A stretch of DNA of 64,000 nt from Bathymodiolus brooksi. Taxonomy: Eukaryota > Mollusca > Bivalvia > Mytilida > Modiolidae. Positions 1 to 12,750 of this stretch are shown here, piece by piece. The translations under genes and the position numbers were made by a program. The notes under the pieces were generated by a model, which searched no databases, was not told where the DNA came from, and worked only from the letters and a program-made list of their open reading frames with translations. Position 1 is the first letter of the stretch. Every line of letters begins with the position of its first letter. Location: contig OY804579.1 of NCBI GenBank assembly GCA_963680875.1, forward strand, positions 32,659,804 through 32,723,803, written 5' to 3'.

Positions 1-50
1 GTACATGGTGATATATTAATCTAAGGGTCATCAGAACTAATATAATCTCT

Positions 51-100
51 GTACATGGTGATATATTAATCTAAGGCTCATCAGAACTAATATAATCTCT
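51..100. repeat. Reference monomer (consensus-like copy)
   Basis: This copy matches the majority base at nearly all positions and serves as the monomer reference. It starts with GTACATGG. Positions 11-20 read ATATATTAAT and are nearly invariant across the window. Positions 31-40 are TCAGAACTAA and 41-50 are TATAATCTCT. Position 9 is T here but A in a comparably large class of copies; position 21 is C or, less often, G. The junction between monomers forms the palindrome TGTACA, containing an RsaI site (GTAC), and positions 15-20 form ATTAAT, an AseI/VspI site. Positions 17-24 and 38-45 are related eight-base words (TAATCTAA and TAATATAA) lying 21 bp apart. Confidence 0.95.
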
Positions 101-250
101 GTACATGGTGATATATTAATCTAAGGCTCATCAGAACTAATATAATCTCTGTACATGGAGATATATTAATCTAAGGCTCATCAGAACTAATGTAATCTCT
201 GTACATGGAGATATATTAATCTAAGGCTCATCAGACCTAATATAATCTCT

Positions 251-650
251 GTACATGGTGATATATTAATGTAAGGCTCATCAGAACTAATATAATCTCT
301 GTACATGGAGATATATTAATCTAAAGCTCATCAAAACTAATATTATCTCTGTACATGGAGATATATTAATCTAAGGCTCATCAGAACTAATAAAACCTCT
401 GTACATGGTGATATATTAATCTAAGGCTCATCAGAACTAATATAATCTCTGTACATGGTGATATATTTATGTAAGGCTCATCACAACTAATATAATCTCT
501 GTACATGGTCATATATTAATGTAAGGCTCATCAGAACTAATATAATCTCTGTACATGGAGATATATTAATGTAAAGCTCATCAGAACTAATATAATCTCT
601 GTACATGGAGATATATTAATGTAATGCACATCAGAACTAATATAATCTCT
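251..650. repeat. Cassette A, first copy: ordered run of eight marked monomers
   Basis: Eight consecutive monomers carry diagnostic variants in fixed order: GTAAGG; CTAAAG with TCAAAACTAA and TATTATCTCT; TAAAACCTCT; plain GGTG; GTAAGG with TCACAACTAA; GGTC with GTAAGG; GTAAAG; GTAATGCACA. The same order recurs at 1451, 7651, 8851, 12751, 13701, 17701, 21151, 24051 (one monomer short), 27851, 33701 and 36201, so this 400-bp string is an inherited higher-order module. Later copies from 21151 onward begin with a CCAGAACTAA variant followed by CTACATGG. Copies at 451 and 7851 share the private change TTTAT at positions 16-20, tying those two blocks together. Confidence 0.9.
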
Positions 651-2150
651 GTACATGGTGATATATTAATCTAAGGCTCATCAGAACTAATATAATCTCT
701 GTACATGGAGATATATTAATCTAAGGCTCATCAGAACTAATATAATCTCTGTACATGGTGATATATTAACCTAAGGCTCATCAGAACTAATATAATCTCT
801 GTACATGGTGATATATTAATGTAAGGTTCATCAGAACTAATATAATCTCTGTACAGGGATATATATTAATCTAAGGCTCATCAGAACTAATATAATCTCT
901 GTACATGGTGATATATTAATCTAAGGCTCATCAGAACTAATATAATCTCTGTACATGGAGATATATTAATCTAAGGCTCATCAGAACTAATGTAATCTCT
1001 GTACATGGAGATATATTAATCTAAGGCTCATCAGAACTAATATAATCTCTGTACATGGAGATATATTAATCTAAGATTCATCAGAACTAATATAATCTCT
1101 GTACAGGGAGATATATTAATCTAAGGCTCATGAGAATTAATATAATCTCTGTACATGGAGATATATTAATCTAAGGCTCATCAGAACTAATATAATCTCT
1201 GTACATGGAGATATATTAATCTAAGGCTCATCAGAACTAATATAATCTCTGTACATGGAGATATATTAATCTAAGGCTCATCAGAACTAATATAATCTCT
1301 GTACATGGTGATATATTAATCTAAGGCACATCAGAACTAATATAATCTCTGTACATGGTGATATATTAATCTAAGGCTCATCAGAACTAATATAATCTCT
1401 GTACATGGAGATATATTAATCTAAGGCTCATCAGAACTAATATAATCTCTGTACATGGTGATATATTAATGTAAGGCTCATCAGAACTAATATAATCTCT
1501 GTACATGGAGATATATTAATCTAAAGCTCATCAAAACTAATATTATCTCTGTACATGGAGATATATTAATCTAAGGCTCATCAGAACTAATAAAACCTCT
1601 GTACATGGTGATATATTAATCTAAGGCTCATCAGAACTAATATAATCTCTGTACATGGTGATATATTAATGTAAGGCTCATCACAACTAATATAATCTCT
1701 GTACATGGTCATATATTAATGTAAGGCTCATCAGAACTAATATAATCTCTGTACATGGAGATATATTAATGTAAAGCTCATCAGAACTAATATAATCTCT
1801 GTACATGGAGATATATTAATGTAATGCACATCAGAACTAATATAATCTCTGTACATGGTGATATATTAATCTAAGGCTCATCAGAACTAATATAATCTCT
1901 GTACATGGTGATATATTAACCTAAGGCTCATCAGAACTAATATAATCTCTGTACATGGTGATATATTAATGTAAGGTTCATCAGAACTAATATAATCTCT
2001 GTACAGGGAGATATATTAATCTAAGGCTCATCAGAACTAATATAATCTCTGTACATGGTGATATATTAATCTAAGGCTCATCAGAACTAATATAATCTCT
2101 GTACATGGTGATATATTAATCTAAGGCTCATCAGAACTAATATAATCTCT

Positions 2151-2800
2151 GTACATGGAGATATATTAATCTAAGTCTCATCAGAGCTAATATAATCTCT
2201 GTACATGGAGATATATTAATCTAAGGCTCATCAGAACTAATATAATCTCTGTACATGGAGATATATTAATGTAAGGCTCATCAGAACTAATATAATCTCT
2301 GTACATGGAGATATATTAATCTAAGGCTCATCAGAACTAATATAATCTCTGTACATGGTGATATATTAATGTAAGGCTCACCAGAACTAATATAATCTCT
2401 GCACATGGAGATATATTAATGTAAGGCTCATCAGAACTAATATAATCTCTGTATATGGAGATATATTAATCTAAGGCTCATCAGAACTAATATAATCTCT
2501 GTACATGGTGATATATTAATCTAAGGGTCATCAGAACTAATATAATCTCTGTACATGGTGATATATTAATCTAAGGCTCATCAGAACTAATATAATCTCT
2601 GTACATGGTGATATATTAATCTAAGGCTCATCAGAACTAATATAATCTCTGTACATGGAGATATATTAATCTAAGGCTCATCAGAACTAATATAATCTCT
2701 GTACATGGAGATATATTAATGTAAGGCTGATCAGAACTAATATAATCTCTGTACATGGAGATATATTAATCTAAAGTTCATCAGAACTAATATAATCTCT
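2151..2800. repeat. Linker segment containing cassette B markers
   Basis: Thirteen monomers connect the first block to the 1,200-bp pair. They include TCAGAGCTAA (2151), GTAAGG with CCAGAACTAA (2351), GCACATGG (2401), GTATATGG (2451) and GGGTCA (2501). This order (cassette B) recurs elsewhere, for example ending at 7401, 11151, 16001, 20001 and 32651, usually with TTAAC added to the CCAG monomer. Here the CCAG monomer lacks TTAAC. The monomer at 2701 has a private GGCTGA change. Confidence 0.8.
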
Positions 2801-4000
2801 GTACAGGGAGATATATTAATCTAAGACTCATGAGAATTAATATAATCTCTGTACAGGGAGATATATTAATCTAAGGCTCATCAGAACTAATATAATCTCT
2901 GTACATGGAGATATATTAATCTAAGGCTCATCAGAACTAATATAATCTCTGTACATGGAGATATATTAATCTAAGGCTCATCAGAACTAATATAATCTCT
3001 GTACATGGTGATATATTAATGTAAGGCTCATCAGAACTAATATAATCTCTGTACATGGAGATATATTAATCTAAGGCTCATCAGAACTAATATAATCTCT
3101 GTACATGGTGATATATTAATGTAAGGCTCATCAGAACTAATATAATCTCTGTACATGGAGATATATTAATCTAAAGCTCATCAAAACCAATATAATCTCT
3201 GTACATGGAGATATATTAATCTAAGGCTCATCAGAACTAATAAAACCTCTGTACATGGTGATATATTAATCTAAGGCTCATCAGAACTAATATAATCTCT
3301 GTACATGGTGATATATTAATGTAAGGCTCATCAGAACTAATATAATCTCTGTACATGGTCATATATTAATGTAAGGCTCATCAGAACTAATATAATCTCT
3401 GTACATGGTGATATATTAATCTAAGGGTCATCAGAACTAATATAATCTCTGTACATGGTGATATATTAATCTAAGGCTCATCAGAACTAATATAATCTCT
3501 GTACATGGAGATATATTAATCTAAGGCTCATCAGAACTAATGTAATCTCTGTACATGGAGATATATTAATCTAAGGCTCATCAGAACTAATATAATCTCT
3601 GTACATGGTGATATATTAATGTAAGGCTCATCAGAACTAATATAATCTCTCTACATGGAGATATATTAATCTAAAGCTCATCAAAACTAATATTATCTCT
3701 GTACATGGAGATATATTAATCTAAGGCTCATCAGAACTAATAAAACCTCTGTACATGGTGATATATTAATCTAAGGCTCATCAGAACTAATGTAATCTCT
3801 GTACATGGTGATATATTAATGTAAGGCTCATCACAACAAATATAATCTCTGTACATGGTCATATATTAATGTAAGGCTCATCAGAACTAATATAATCTCT
3901 GTACATGGAGATATATTAATGTAAAGCTCATCAGAACTAATATAATCTCTGTACATGGAGATATATTAATCTAAGGCTCATCAGAACTAATGTAATCTCT
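2801..4000. repeat. 1,200-bp tandem unit, copy 1 (24 monomers)
   Basis: This 24-monomer unit is followed directly by a second copy at 4001-5200. Shared rare variants are GACTCA with TGAGAATTAA (2801, 4001), TCAAAACCAA (3151, 4351), CTACATGG (3651, 4851) and TCACAACAAA (3801, 5001). It holds two TAAAACCTCT monomers, at 3201 and 3701. The last monomer differs between copies: 3951 ends TGTAATCTCT, whereas 5151 has TCAGAATTAA and ATCACT, placing the exchange near the unit boundary. Confidence 0.92.
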
Positions 4001-5200
4001 GTACATGGGGATATATTAATCTAAGACTCATGAGAATTAATATAATCTCTGTACAGGGAGATATATTAATCTAAGGCTCATCAGAACTAATATAATCTCT
4101 GTACATGGAGATATATTAATCTAAGGCTCATCAGAACTAATATAATCTCTGTACATGGAGATATATTAATCTAAGGCTCATCAGAACTAATATAATCTCT
4201 GTACATGGTGATATATTAATGTAAGGCTCATCAGAACTAATATAATCTCTGTACATGGAGATATATTAATCTAAGGCTCATCAGAACTAATATAATCTCT
4301 GTACATGGTGATATATTAATGTAAGGCTCATCAGAACTAATATAATCTCTGTACATGGAGATATATTAATCTAAAGCTCATCAAAACCAATATAATCTCT
4401 GTACATGGAGATATATTAATCTAAGGCTCATCAGAACTAATAAAACCTCTGTACATGGTGATATATTAATCTAAGGCTCATCAGAACTAATATAATCTCT
4501 GTACATGGTGATATATTAATGTAAGGCTCATCAGAACTAATATAATCTCTGTACATGGTCATATATTAATGTAAGGCTCATCAGAACTAATATAATCTCT
4601 GTACATGGTTATATATTAATCTAAGGGTCATCAGAACTAATATAATCTCTGTACATGGTGATATATTAATCTAAGGCTCATCAGAACTAATATAATCTCT
4701 GTACATGGAGATATATTAATCTAAGGCTCATCAGAACTAATGTAATCTCTGTACATGGAGATATATTAATCTAAGGCTCATCAGAACTAATATAATCTCT
4801 GTACATGGTGATATATTAATGTAAGGCTCATCAGAACTAATATAATCTCTCTACATGGAGATATATTAATCTAAAGCTCATCAAAACTAATATTATCTCT
4901 GTACATGGAGATATATTAATCTAAGGCTCATCAGAACTAATAAAACCTCTGTACATGGTGATATATTAATCTAAGGCTCATCAGAACTAATGTAATCTCT
5001 GTACATGGTGATATATTAATGTAAGGCTCATCACAACAAATATAATCTCTGTACATGGTCATATATTAATGTAAGGCTCATCAGAACTAATATAATCTCT
5101 GTACATGGAGATATATTAATGTAAAGCTCATCAGAACTAATATAATCTCTGTACATGGAGATATATTAATCTAAGGCTCATCAGAATTAATATAATCACT
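4001..5200. repeat. 1,200-bp tandem unit, copy 2
   Basis: This copy lies directly after the first and follows the same monomer order. Differences I found are few: the first monomer starts GTACATGGGG instead of GTACAGGGAG, 4601 has GGTT where 3401 has GGTG, and the last monomer differs. The hybrid first monomer, with a front that does not match copy 1 but a rear (GACTCA, TGAGAATTAA) that does, looks like the crossover point. Confidence 0.92.
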
Positions 5201-7400
5201 GTACATGGTGATATATTAACCTAAGGCTCATCAGAACTAATATAATCTCTGTACATGGTGATATATTAATGTAAGGTTCATCAGAACTAATATAATCTCT
5301 GTACATGGAGATATATTATTCTAAGGCTCATCAGAACTAATATATTCTCTGTACATGGTGATATATTAATCTAAGGCTCATCAGAACTAATATAATCTCT
5401 GTACATGGAGATATATTAATCTAAGGCTCATCAGAACTAATATAATCTCTGTACATGGAGATATATTAATCTAAGGCTCATCAGAACTAATATAATCTCT
5501 GTACATGGAGATATATTAATCTAAGATTTATCAGAACTAATATAATCTCTGTACAGGGAGATATATTAATCTAAGGCTCATGAGAATTAATATAATCTCT
5601 GTACATGGAGATATATTAATCTAAGGCTCATCAGAACTAATATAATCTCTGTACATGGAGATATATTAATCTAAGGCTCATCAGAACTAATATAATCTCT
5701 GTACATGGAGATATATTAATCTAAGGCTCATCAGAACTAATATAATCTCTGTACATGGTGATATATTAATCTAAGGCACATCAGAACTAATATAATCTCT
5801 GTACATGGTGATATATTAATCTAAGGCTCATCAGAACTAATATAATCTCTGTACATGGAGATATATTAATCTAAGGCTCATCAGAACTAATATAATCTCT
5901 GTACATGGAGATATATTAATCTAAGGCTCATCAGAACTAATATAATCTCTGTACATGGAGATATATTAATCTAAGGCTCATCAGAACTAATATAATCACT
6001 GTACATGGTGATATATTAATCTAAGGCTTATCAGAACTAATATAATCTCTGTACATGGTGATATATTAATCTAAGGCTCATCAGAACTAATATAATCTCT
6101 GTACATGGTGATATATTAATCTAAGGCTCATCAGAACTAATATAATCTCTGTACATGGAGATATATTAATCTAAGGCTCATCAGAACTAATGTAATCTCT
6201 GTACATGGAGATATATTAATCTAAGGCTCATCAGAACTAATATAATCTCTGTACATGGAGATATATTAATCTAAGGTTCATCAGAACTAATATAATATCT
6301 GTACAGGGAGATATATTAATCTAAGGCTCATGAGAATTAATACAATCTCTGTACATGGAGATATATTAATGTAAGGCTCATCAGAACTAATATAATCTCA
6401 GTACATGGTGATATATTAATCTAAGGGTCATCAGAACTAATATAATCTCTGTACATGGAGATATATTAATGTAAGGCTCATCAGAACTAATATAATCTCA
6501 GTACATGGTGATATATTAATCTAAGGGTCATCAGAACTAATATAATCTCTGTACATGGTGATATATTAATCTAAGGCTCATCAGAACTAATATAATCTCT
6601 GTACATGGTGATATATTAATCTAAGGCTCATCAGAACTAATATAATCTCTGTACATGGAGATATATTAATCTAAGGCTCATCAGAACTAATATAATCTCT
6701 GTACATGGTGATATATTAATCTAAGGCTCATCAGAACTAATATAATCTCTGTACATGGGGATATATTAATCTAAGGCTCATCAGAACTAATGTAATCTCT
6801 GTACATGGGGATATATTAATCTAAGGCTCATCAGAACTAATATAATCTCTGTACATGGAGATATATTAATGTAAGTCTCATCAGAACTAATATAATCTCT
6901 GTACATGGAGATATATTAATCTAAGGCTCATCAGAACTAATATAATCTCTGTACATGGTGATATATTAATCTATGGCTCATCAGAACTAATATAATCTCT
7001 GTACATGGGGATATATTAATCTAAGGCTCATCAGAACTAATATAATCTCTGTACAAGGAGATATATTAATCTAAGGCTCATCAGAGCTAATATAATCTCT
7101 GTACATGGAGATATATTAATCTAAGGCTCATCAGAACTAATATAATCTCTGTACATGGTGATATATTAATGTAAGGCTCATCAGAACTAATATAATCTCT
7201 GTACATGGAGATATATTAATCTAAGGCTCATCAGAACTAATATAATCTCTGTACATGGTGATATATTAACGTAAGGCTCACCAGAACTAATATAATCTCT
7301 GCACATGGAGATATATTAATGTAAGGCTCATCAGAACTAATATAATCTCTGTATATGGAGATATATTAATCTAAGGCTCATCAGAACTAATATAATCTCT
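5201..7400. repeat. Mixed higher-order segment with a 100-bp local duplication
   Basis: 5201-6350 follows the same marker order as 9301-10500 (TTAAC, GGTTCA, a GATT monomer, TGAGAATTAA, GGCACA, GGCTTA, then GTACAGGG with TACAATCTCT), offset 4,150 bp over its later part. Its first part is more divergent, with private TTATT and TATATTCTCT changes at 5301. A two-monomer tandem duplication lies at 6351-6550. The end carries cassette B: TCAGAGCTAA (7051), TTAAC with CCAG (7251), GCACATGG (7301) and GTATATGG (7351). Confidence 0.8.
6351..6550. repeat. 100-bp (two-monomer) tandem duplication
   Basis: Monomers 6351 (GTAAGG, ending ATAATCTCA) and 6401 (GGGTCA) are repeated exactly at 6451 and 6501. 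The terminal CTCA variant appears in just these two monomers as far as I can see, so the duplication is local and recent. Confidence 0.9.
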
Positions 7401-9550
7401 GTACATGGTGATATATTAATCTAAGGGTCATCAGAACTAATATAATCTCTGTACATGGTGATATATTAATCTAAGGCTCATCAGAACTAATATAATCTCT
7501 GTACATGGTGATATATTAATCTAAGGCTCATCAGAATTAATATAATCTCTGTACATGGAGATATATTAATCTAAGGCTCATCAGAACTAATGTAATCTCT
7601 GTACATGGAGATATATTAATCTAAGGCTCATCAGACCTAATATAATCTCTGTACATGGTGATATATTAATGTAAGGCTCATCAGAACTAATATAATCTCT
7701 GTACATGGAGATATATTAATCTAAAGCTCATCAAAACTAATATTATCTCTGTACATGGAGATATATTAATCTAAGGCTCATCAGAACTAATAAAACCTCT
7801 GTACATGGTGATATATTAATCTAAGGCTCATCAGAACTAATATAATCTCTGTACATGGTGATATATTTATGTAAGGCTCATCACAACTAATATAATCTCT
7901 GTACATGGTCATATATTAATGTAAGGCTCATCAGAACTAATATAATCTCTGTACATGGAGATATATTAATGTAAAGCTCATCAGAACTAATATAATCTCT
8001 GTACATGGAGATATATTAATGTAATGCACATCAGAACTAATATAATCTCTGTACATGGTGATATATTAATCTAAGGCTCATCAGAACTAATATAATCTCT
8101 GTACATGGAGATATATTAATCTAAGGCTCATCAGAACTAATATAATCTCTGTACATGGTGATATATTAACCTAAGGCTCATCAGAACTAATATAATCTCT
8201 GTACATGGTGATATATTAATGTAAGGTTCATCAGAACTAATATAATCTCTGTACAGGGATATATATTAATCTAAGGCTCATCAGAACTAATATAATCTCT
8301 GTACATGGTGATATATTAATCTAAGGCTCATCAGAACTAATATAATCTCTGTACATGGAGATATATTAATCTAAGGCTCATCAGAACTAATGTAATCTCT
8401 GTACATGGAGATATATTAATCTAAGGCTCATCAGAACTAATATAATCTCTGTACATGGAGATATATTAATCTAAGATTCATCAGAACTAATATAATCTCT
8501 GTACAGGGAGATATATTAATCTAAGGCTCATGAGAATTAATATAATCTCTGTACATGGAGATATATTAATCTAAGGCTCATCAGAACTAATATAATCTCT
8601 GTACATGGAGATATATTAATCTAAGGCTCATCAGAACTAATATAATCTCTGTACATGGAGATATATTAATCTAAGGCTCATCAGAACTAATATAATCTCT
8701 GTACATGGTGATATATTAATCTAAGGCACATCAGAACTAATATAATCTCTGTACATGGTGATATATTAATCTAAGGCTCATCAGAACTAATATAATCTCT
8801 GTACATGGAGATATATTAATCTAAGGCTCATCAGAACTAATATAATCTCTGTACATGGTGATATATTAATGTAAGGCTCATCAGAACTAATATAATCTCT
8901 GTACATGGAGATATATTAATCTAAAGCTCATCAAAACTAATATTATCTCTGTACATGGAGATATATTAATCTAAGGCTCATCAGAACTAATAAAACCTCT
9001 GTACATGGTGATATATTAATCTAAGGCTCATCAGAACTAATATAATCTCTGTACATGGTGATATATTAATGTAAGGCTCATCACAACTAATATAATCTCT
9101 GTACATGGTCATATATTAATGTAAGGCTCATCAGAACTAATATAATCTCTGTACATGGAGATATATTAATGTAAAGCTCATCAGAACTAATATAATCTCT
9201 GTACATGGAGATATATTAATGTAATGCACATCAGAACTAATATAATCTCTGTACATGGTGATATATTAATCTAAGGCTCATCAGAACTAATATAATCTCT
9301 GTACATGGTGATATATTAACCTAAGGCTCATCAGAACTAATATAATCTCTGTACATGGTGATATATTAATGTAAGGTTCATCAGAACTAATATAATCTCT
9401 GTACAGGGAGATATATTAATCTAAGGCTCATCAGAACTAATATAATCTCTGTACATGGTGATATATTAATCTAAGGCTCATCAGAACTAATATAATCTCT
9501 GTACATGGTGATATATTAATCTAAGGCTCATCAGAACTAATATAATCTCT
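7401..9550. repeat. Second copy of the 43-monomer block
   Basis: This is the partner of 1-2150 at an offset of exactly 148 monomers. It shares even singletons such as GTACAGGGAT (8251). The separation of 7.4 kb by unrelated-order monomers means the block was either transposed as a segment by unequal exchange or is what remains of a longer ancestral repeat whose middle was rearranged. This copy overlaps the first of the three large units at 7651-21000. Confidence 0.87.
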
Positions 9551-12500
9551 GTACATGGAGATATATTAATCTAAGGCTCATCAGAACTAATATAATCTCT
9601 GTACATGGAGATATATTAATCTAAGGCTCATCAGAACTAATATAATCTCTGTACATGGAGATATATTAATCTAAGATTCATCAGAACTAATATAATCTCT
9701 GTACAGGGAGATATATTAATCTAAGGCTCATGAGAATTAATATAATCTCTGTACATGGAGATATAATAATCTAAGGCTCATCAGAACTAATATAATCTCT
9801 GTACATGGAGATATATTAATCTAAAGCTCATCAGAACTAATATAATCTCTGTACATGGAGATATATTAATGTAAGGCTCATCAGAACTAATATAATCTCT
9901 GTACATGGTGATATATTAATCTAAGGCACATCAGAACTAATATAATCTCTGTACATGGTGATATATTAATCTAAGGCTCATCAGAACTAATATAATCTCT
10001 GTACATGGAGATATATTAATCTAAGGCTCATCAGAACTAATATAATCTCTGTACATGGAGATATATTAATCTAAGGCTCATCAGAACTAATATAATCTCT
10101 GTACAGGGAGATATATTAATCTAAGGCTCATCAGAACTAATATAATCTCTGTACATGGTGATATATTAATCTAAGGCTTATCAGAACTAATATAATCTCT
10201 ATACATGGTGATATATTAATCTAAGGCTCATCAGAACTAATATAATCTCTGTACATGGTGATATATTAATCTAAGGCTCATCAGAACTAATATAATCTCT
10301 GTACATGGAGATATATTAATCTAAGGCTCATCAGGACTAATGTAATCTCTGTACATGGAGATATATTAATCTAAGGCTCATCAGAACTAATATAATCTCT
10401 GTACATGGAGATATATTAATCTAAGGTTTATCAGAACTAATATAATATCTGTACAGGGAGATATATTAATCTAAGGCTCATGAGAATTAATACAATCTCT
10501 GTACATGGAGATATATTAATCTAAGGCTCATCAGAACTAATATAATCTCTGTACATGGTGATATATTAATCTAAGGGTCATCAGAACTAATATAATCTCT
10601 GTACATGGTGATATATTAATCTAAGGCTCATCAGAACTAATATAATCTCTGTACATGGAGATATATTAATCTAAGGCTCATCAGAACTAATGTAATCTCT
10701 GTACATGGGGATATATTAATCTAAGGCTCATCAGAACTAATATAATCTCTGTACATGGGGATATATTAATCTAAGGCTCATCAGAACTAATATAATCTCT
10801 GTACATGGAGATATATTAATCTAAGGCTCATCAGAGCTAATATAATCTCTGTACATGGAGATATATTAATCTAAGGCTCATCAGAACTAATATAATCTCT
10901 GTACATGGTGATATATTAATGTAAGGCTCATCAGAACTAATATAATCTCTGTACATGGAGATATATTAATCTAAGGCTCATCAGAACTAATATACTCTCT
11001 GTACATGGTGATATATTAACGTAAGGCTCACCAGAACTAATATAATCTCTGCACATGGAGATATATTAATGTAAGGCTCATCAGAAATAATATAATCTCT
11101 GTATATGGAGATATATTAATCTAAGGCTCATCAGAACTAATATAATCTCTGTACATGGTGATATATTAATCTAAGGGTCATCAGAACTAATATAATCTCT
11201 GTACATGGTGATATATTAATCTAAGGCTCATCAGAACTAATATAATCTCTGTACATGGTGATATATTAATCTTAGGCTCATCAGAACTAATATAATCTCT
11301 GTACATGGAGATATATTAATCTAAGGCTCATCAGAACTATTATAATCTCTGTACTTGGAGATATATTAATCTAAGGCTCATCAGAACTAATATAATCTCT
11401 GTACATGGAGATATATTAATCTAAGGTTCATCAGAACTAATATAATCTCTGTACAGGGAGATATATTAATCTAAGGCTCATGAGAATTAATATAATCTCT
11501 GTACAGGGAGATATATTAATCTAAGGCTCATCAGAACTAATATAATATCTGTACATGGAGATATATTAATCTAAGGCTCATCAGAACTAATATAATCTCT
11601 GTACATGGAGATATATTAAGCTAAGGCTCATCAGAACTAATATAATCTCTGTACATGGTGATATATTAATGTAAGGCTCATCAGAACTAATATAATCTCT
11701 GTACATGGAGATATATTAATCTAAGGCTCATCAGAATTAATATAATCTCTGTACATGGTGATATATTAATGTAAGGCTCATCAGAACTAATATAATCTCT
11801 GTACATGGAGATATATTAAACAAAAGCTCATCAAAACTAATATAATCTCTGTACATGGAGATATATTAATCTAAGGCTCATCAGAACTAATAAAACCTCT
11901 GTACATGGTGATATATTAATCTAAGGCTCATCAGAACTAATATAATCTCTGTACATGGTGATATATTAATGTAAGGCTCATCAGAACTAATATAATCTCT
12001 GTACATGGTCATATATTAATGTAAGGCTCATCAGAACTAATATAATCTCTGTACATGGTGATATATTAATCTAAGGGTCATCAGAACTAATATAATCTCT
12101 GTACATGGTGATATATTAATCTAAGGCTCATCAGAACTAATATAATCTCTGTACATGGAGATATATTAATCTAAGGCTCATCAGAACTAATATAATCTCT
12201 GTACATGGTGATATATTAATGTAAGGTTCATCAGAACTAATATAATCTCTGTACAGGGAGATATATTAATCTAAGGCTCATCAGAACTAATATAATCTCT
12301 GTACATGGTGATATATTAATCTAAGGCTCATCAGAACTAATATAATCTCTGTACATGGAGATATATTAATCTAAGGCTCATCAGAACTAATGTAATCTCT
12401 GTACATGGAGATATATTAATCTAAGGCTCATCAGAACTAATATAATCTCTGTACATGGAGATATATTAATCTAAGATTCATCAGAACTAATATAATCTCT

Positions 12501-12750
12501 GTACAGGGAGATATATTAATCTAAGGCTCATGAGAATTAATATAATCTCTGTACATGGAGATATATTAATCTAAGGCTCATCAGAACTAATATAATCTCT
12601 GTACATGGAGATATATTAATCTAAGGCTCATCAGAACTAATATAATCTCTGTACATGGTGATATATTAATCTAAGGCTCATCAGAACTAATATAATCTCT
12701 GTACATGGAGATATATTAATCTAAGGCTCATCAGAACTAATATAATCTCT
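7651..12750. repeat. Large higher-order unit, copy 1 (about 5,100 bp)
   Basis: This is the first of three diverged copies of one large unit, each starting with cassette A. Diagnostic shared monomers, in copies 1, 2 and 3 respectively, are ATATAATAAT at 9751, 14601 and 18601; ATACATGG at 10201, 15051 and 19051; GTACTTGG at 11351, 16201 and 20201; and ATATATTAAACAAAAG at 11801, 16651 and 20651. The spacing is 4,850 bp from copy 1 to 2 and 4,000 bp from copy 2 to 3. Copy 1 has the GATTCA/TGAG block at 8451-8700, which copy 2 lacks at the equivalent point after 13550. Confidence 0.88.

Larger units (their letters stand above)
1..2150. repeat. 43-monomer block, copied at 7401-9550
   Basis: Monomers from 1 to about 2150 match those 7,400 bp downstream in order and in rare variants: TCAGACCTAA at 201 and 7601, TTTAT at 451 and 7851, GTACAGGGAT at 851 and 8251, GGCACA at 1301 and 8701, and TTAAC at 1901 and 9301. 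The few differences include TCAGAATTAA only at 7501. The match fails at 2151, where this copy has GTCTCA with TCAGAGCTAA and the other has plain sequence. Inside the block, 251-650 is repeated at 1451-1850, and 751-950 is repeated 1,150 bp on, because the extra monomer at 701 has no partner. Confidence 0.88.

Noticed and set aside
851..856. CTGTACAG palindrome formed in GTACAGGG monomers as a functional site
   Set aside because: It is one base away from the consensus junction CTGTACAT, and its distribution is explained by copying of higher-order blocks; nothing indicates a function.
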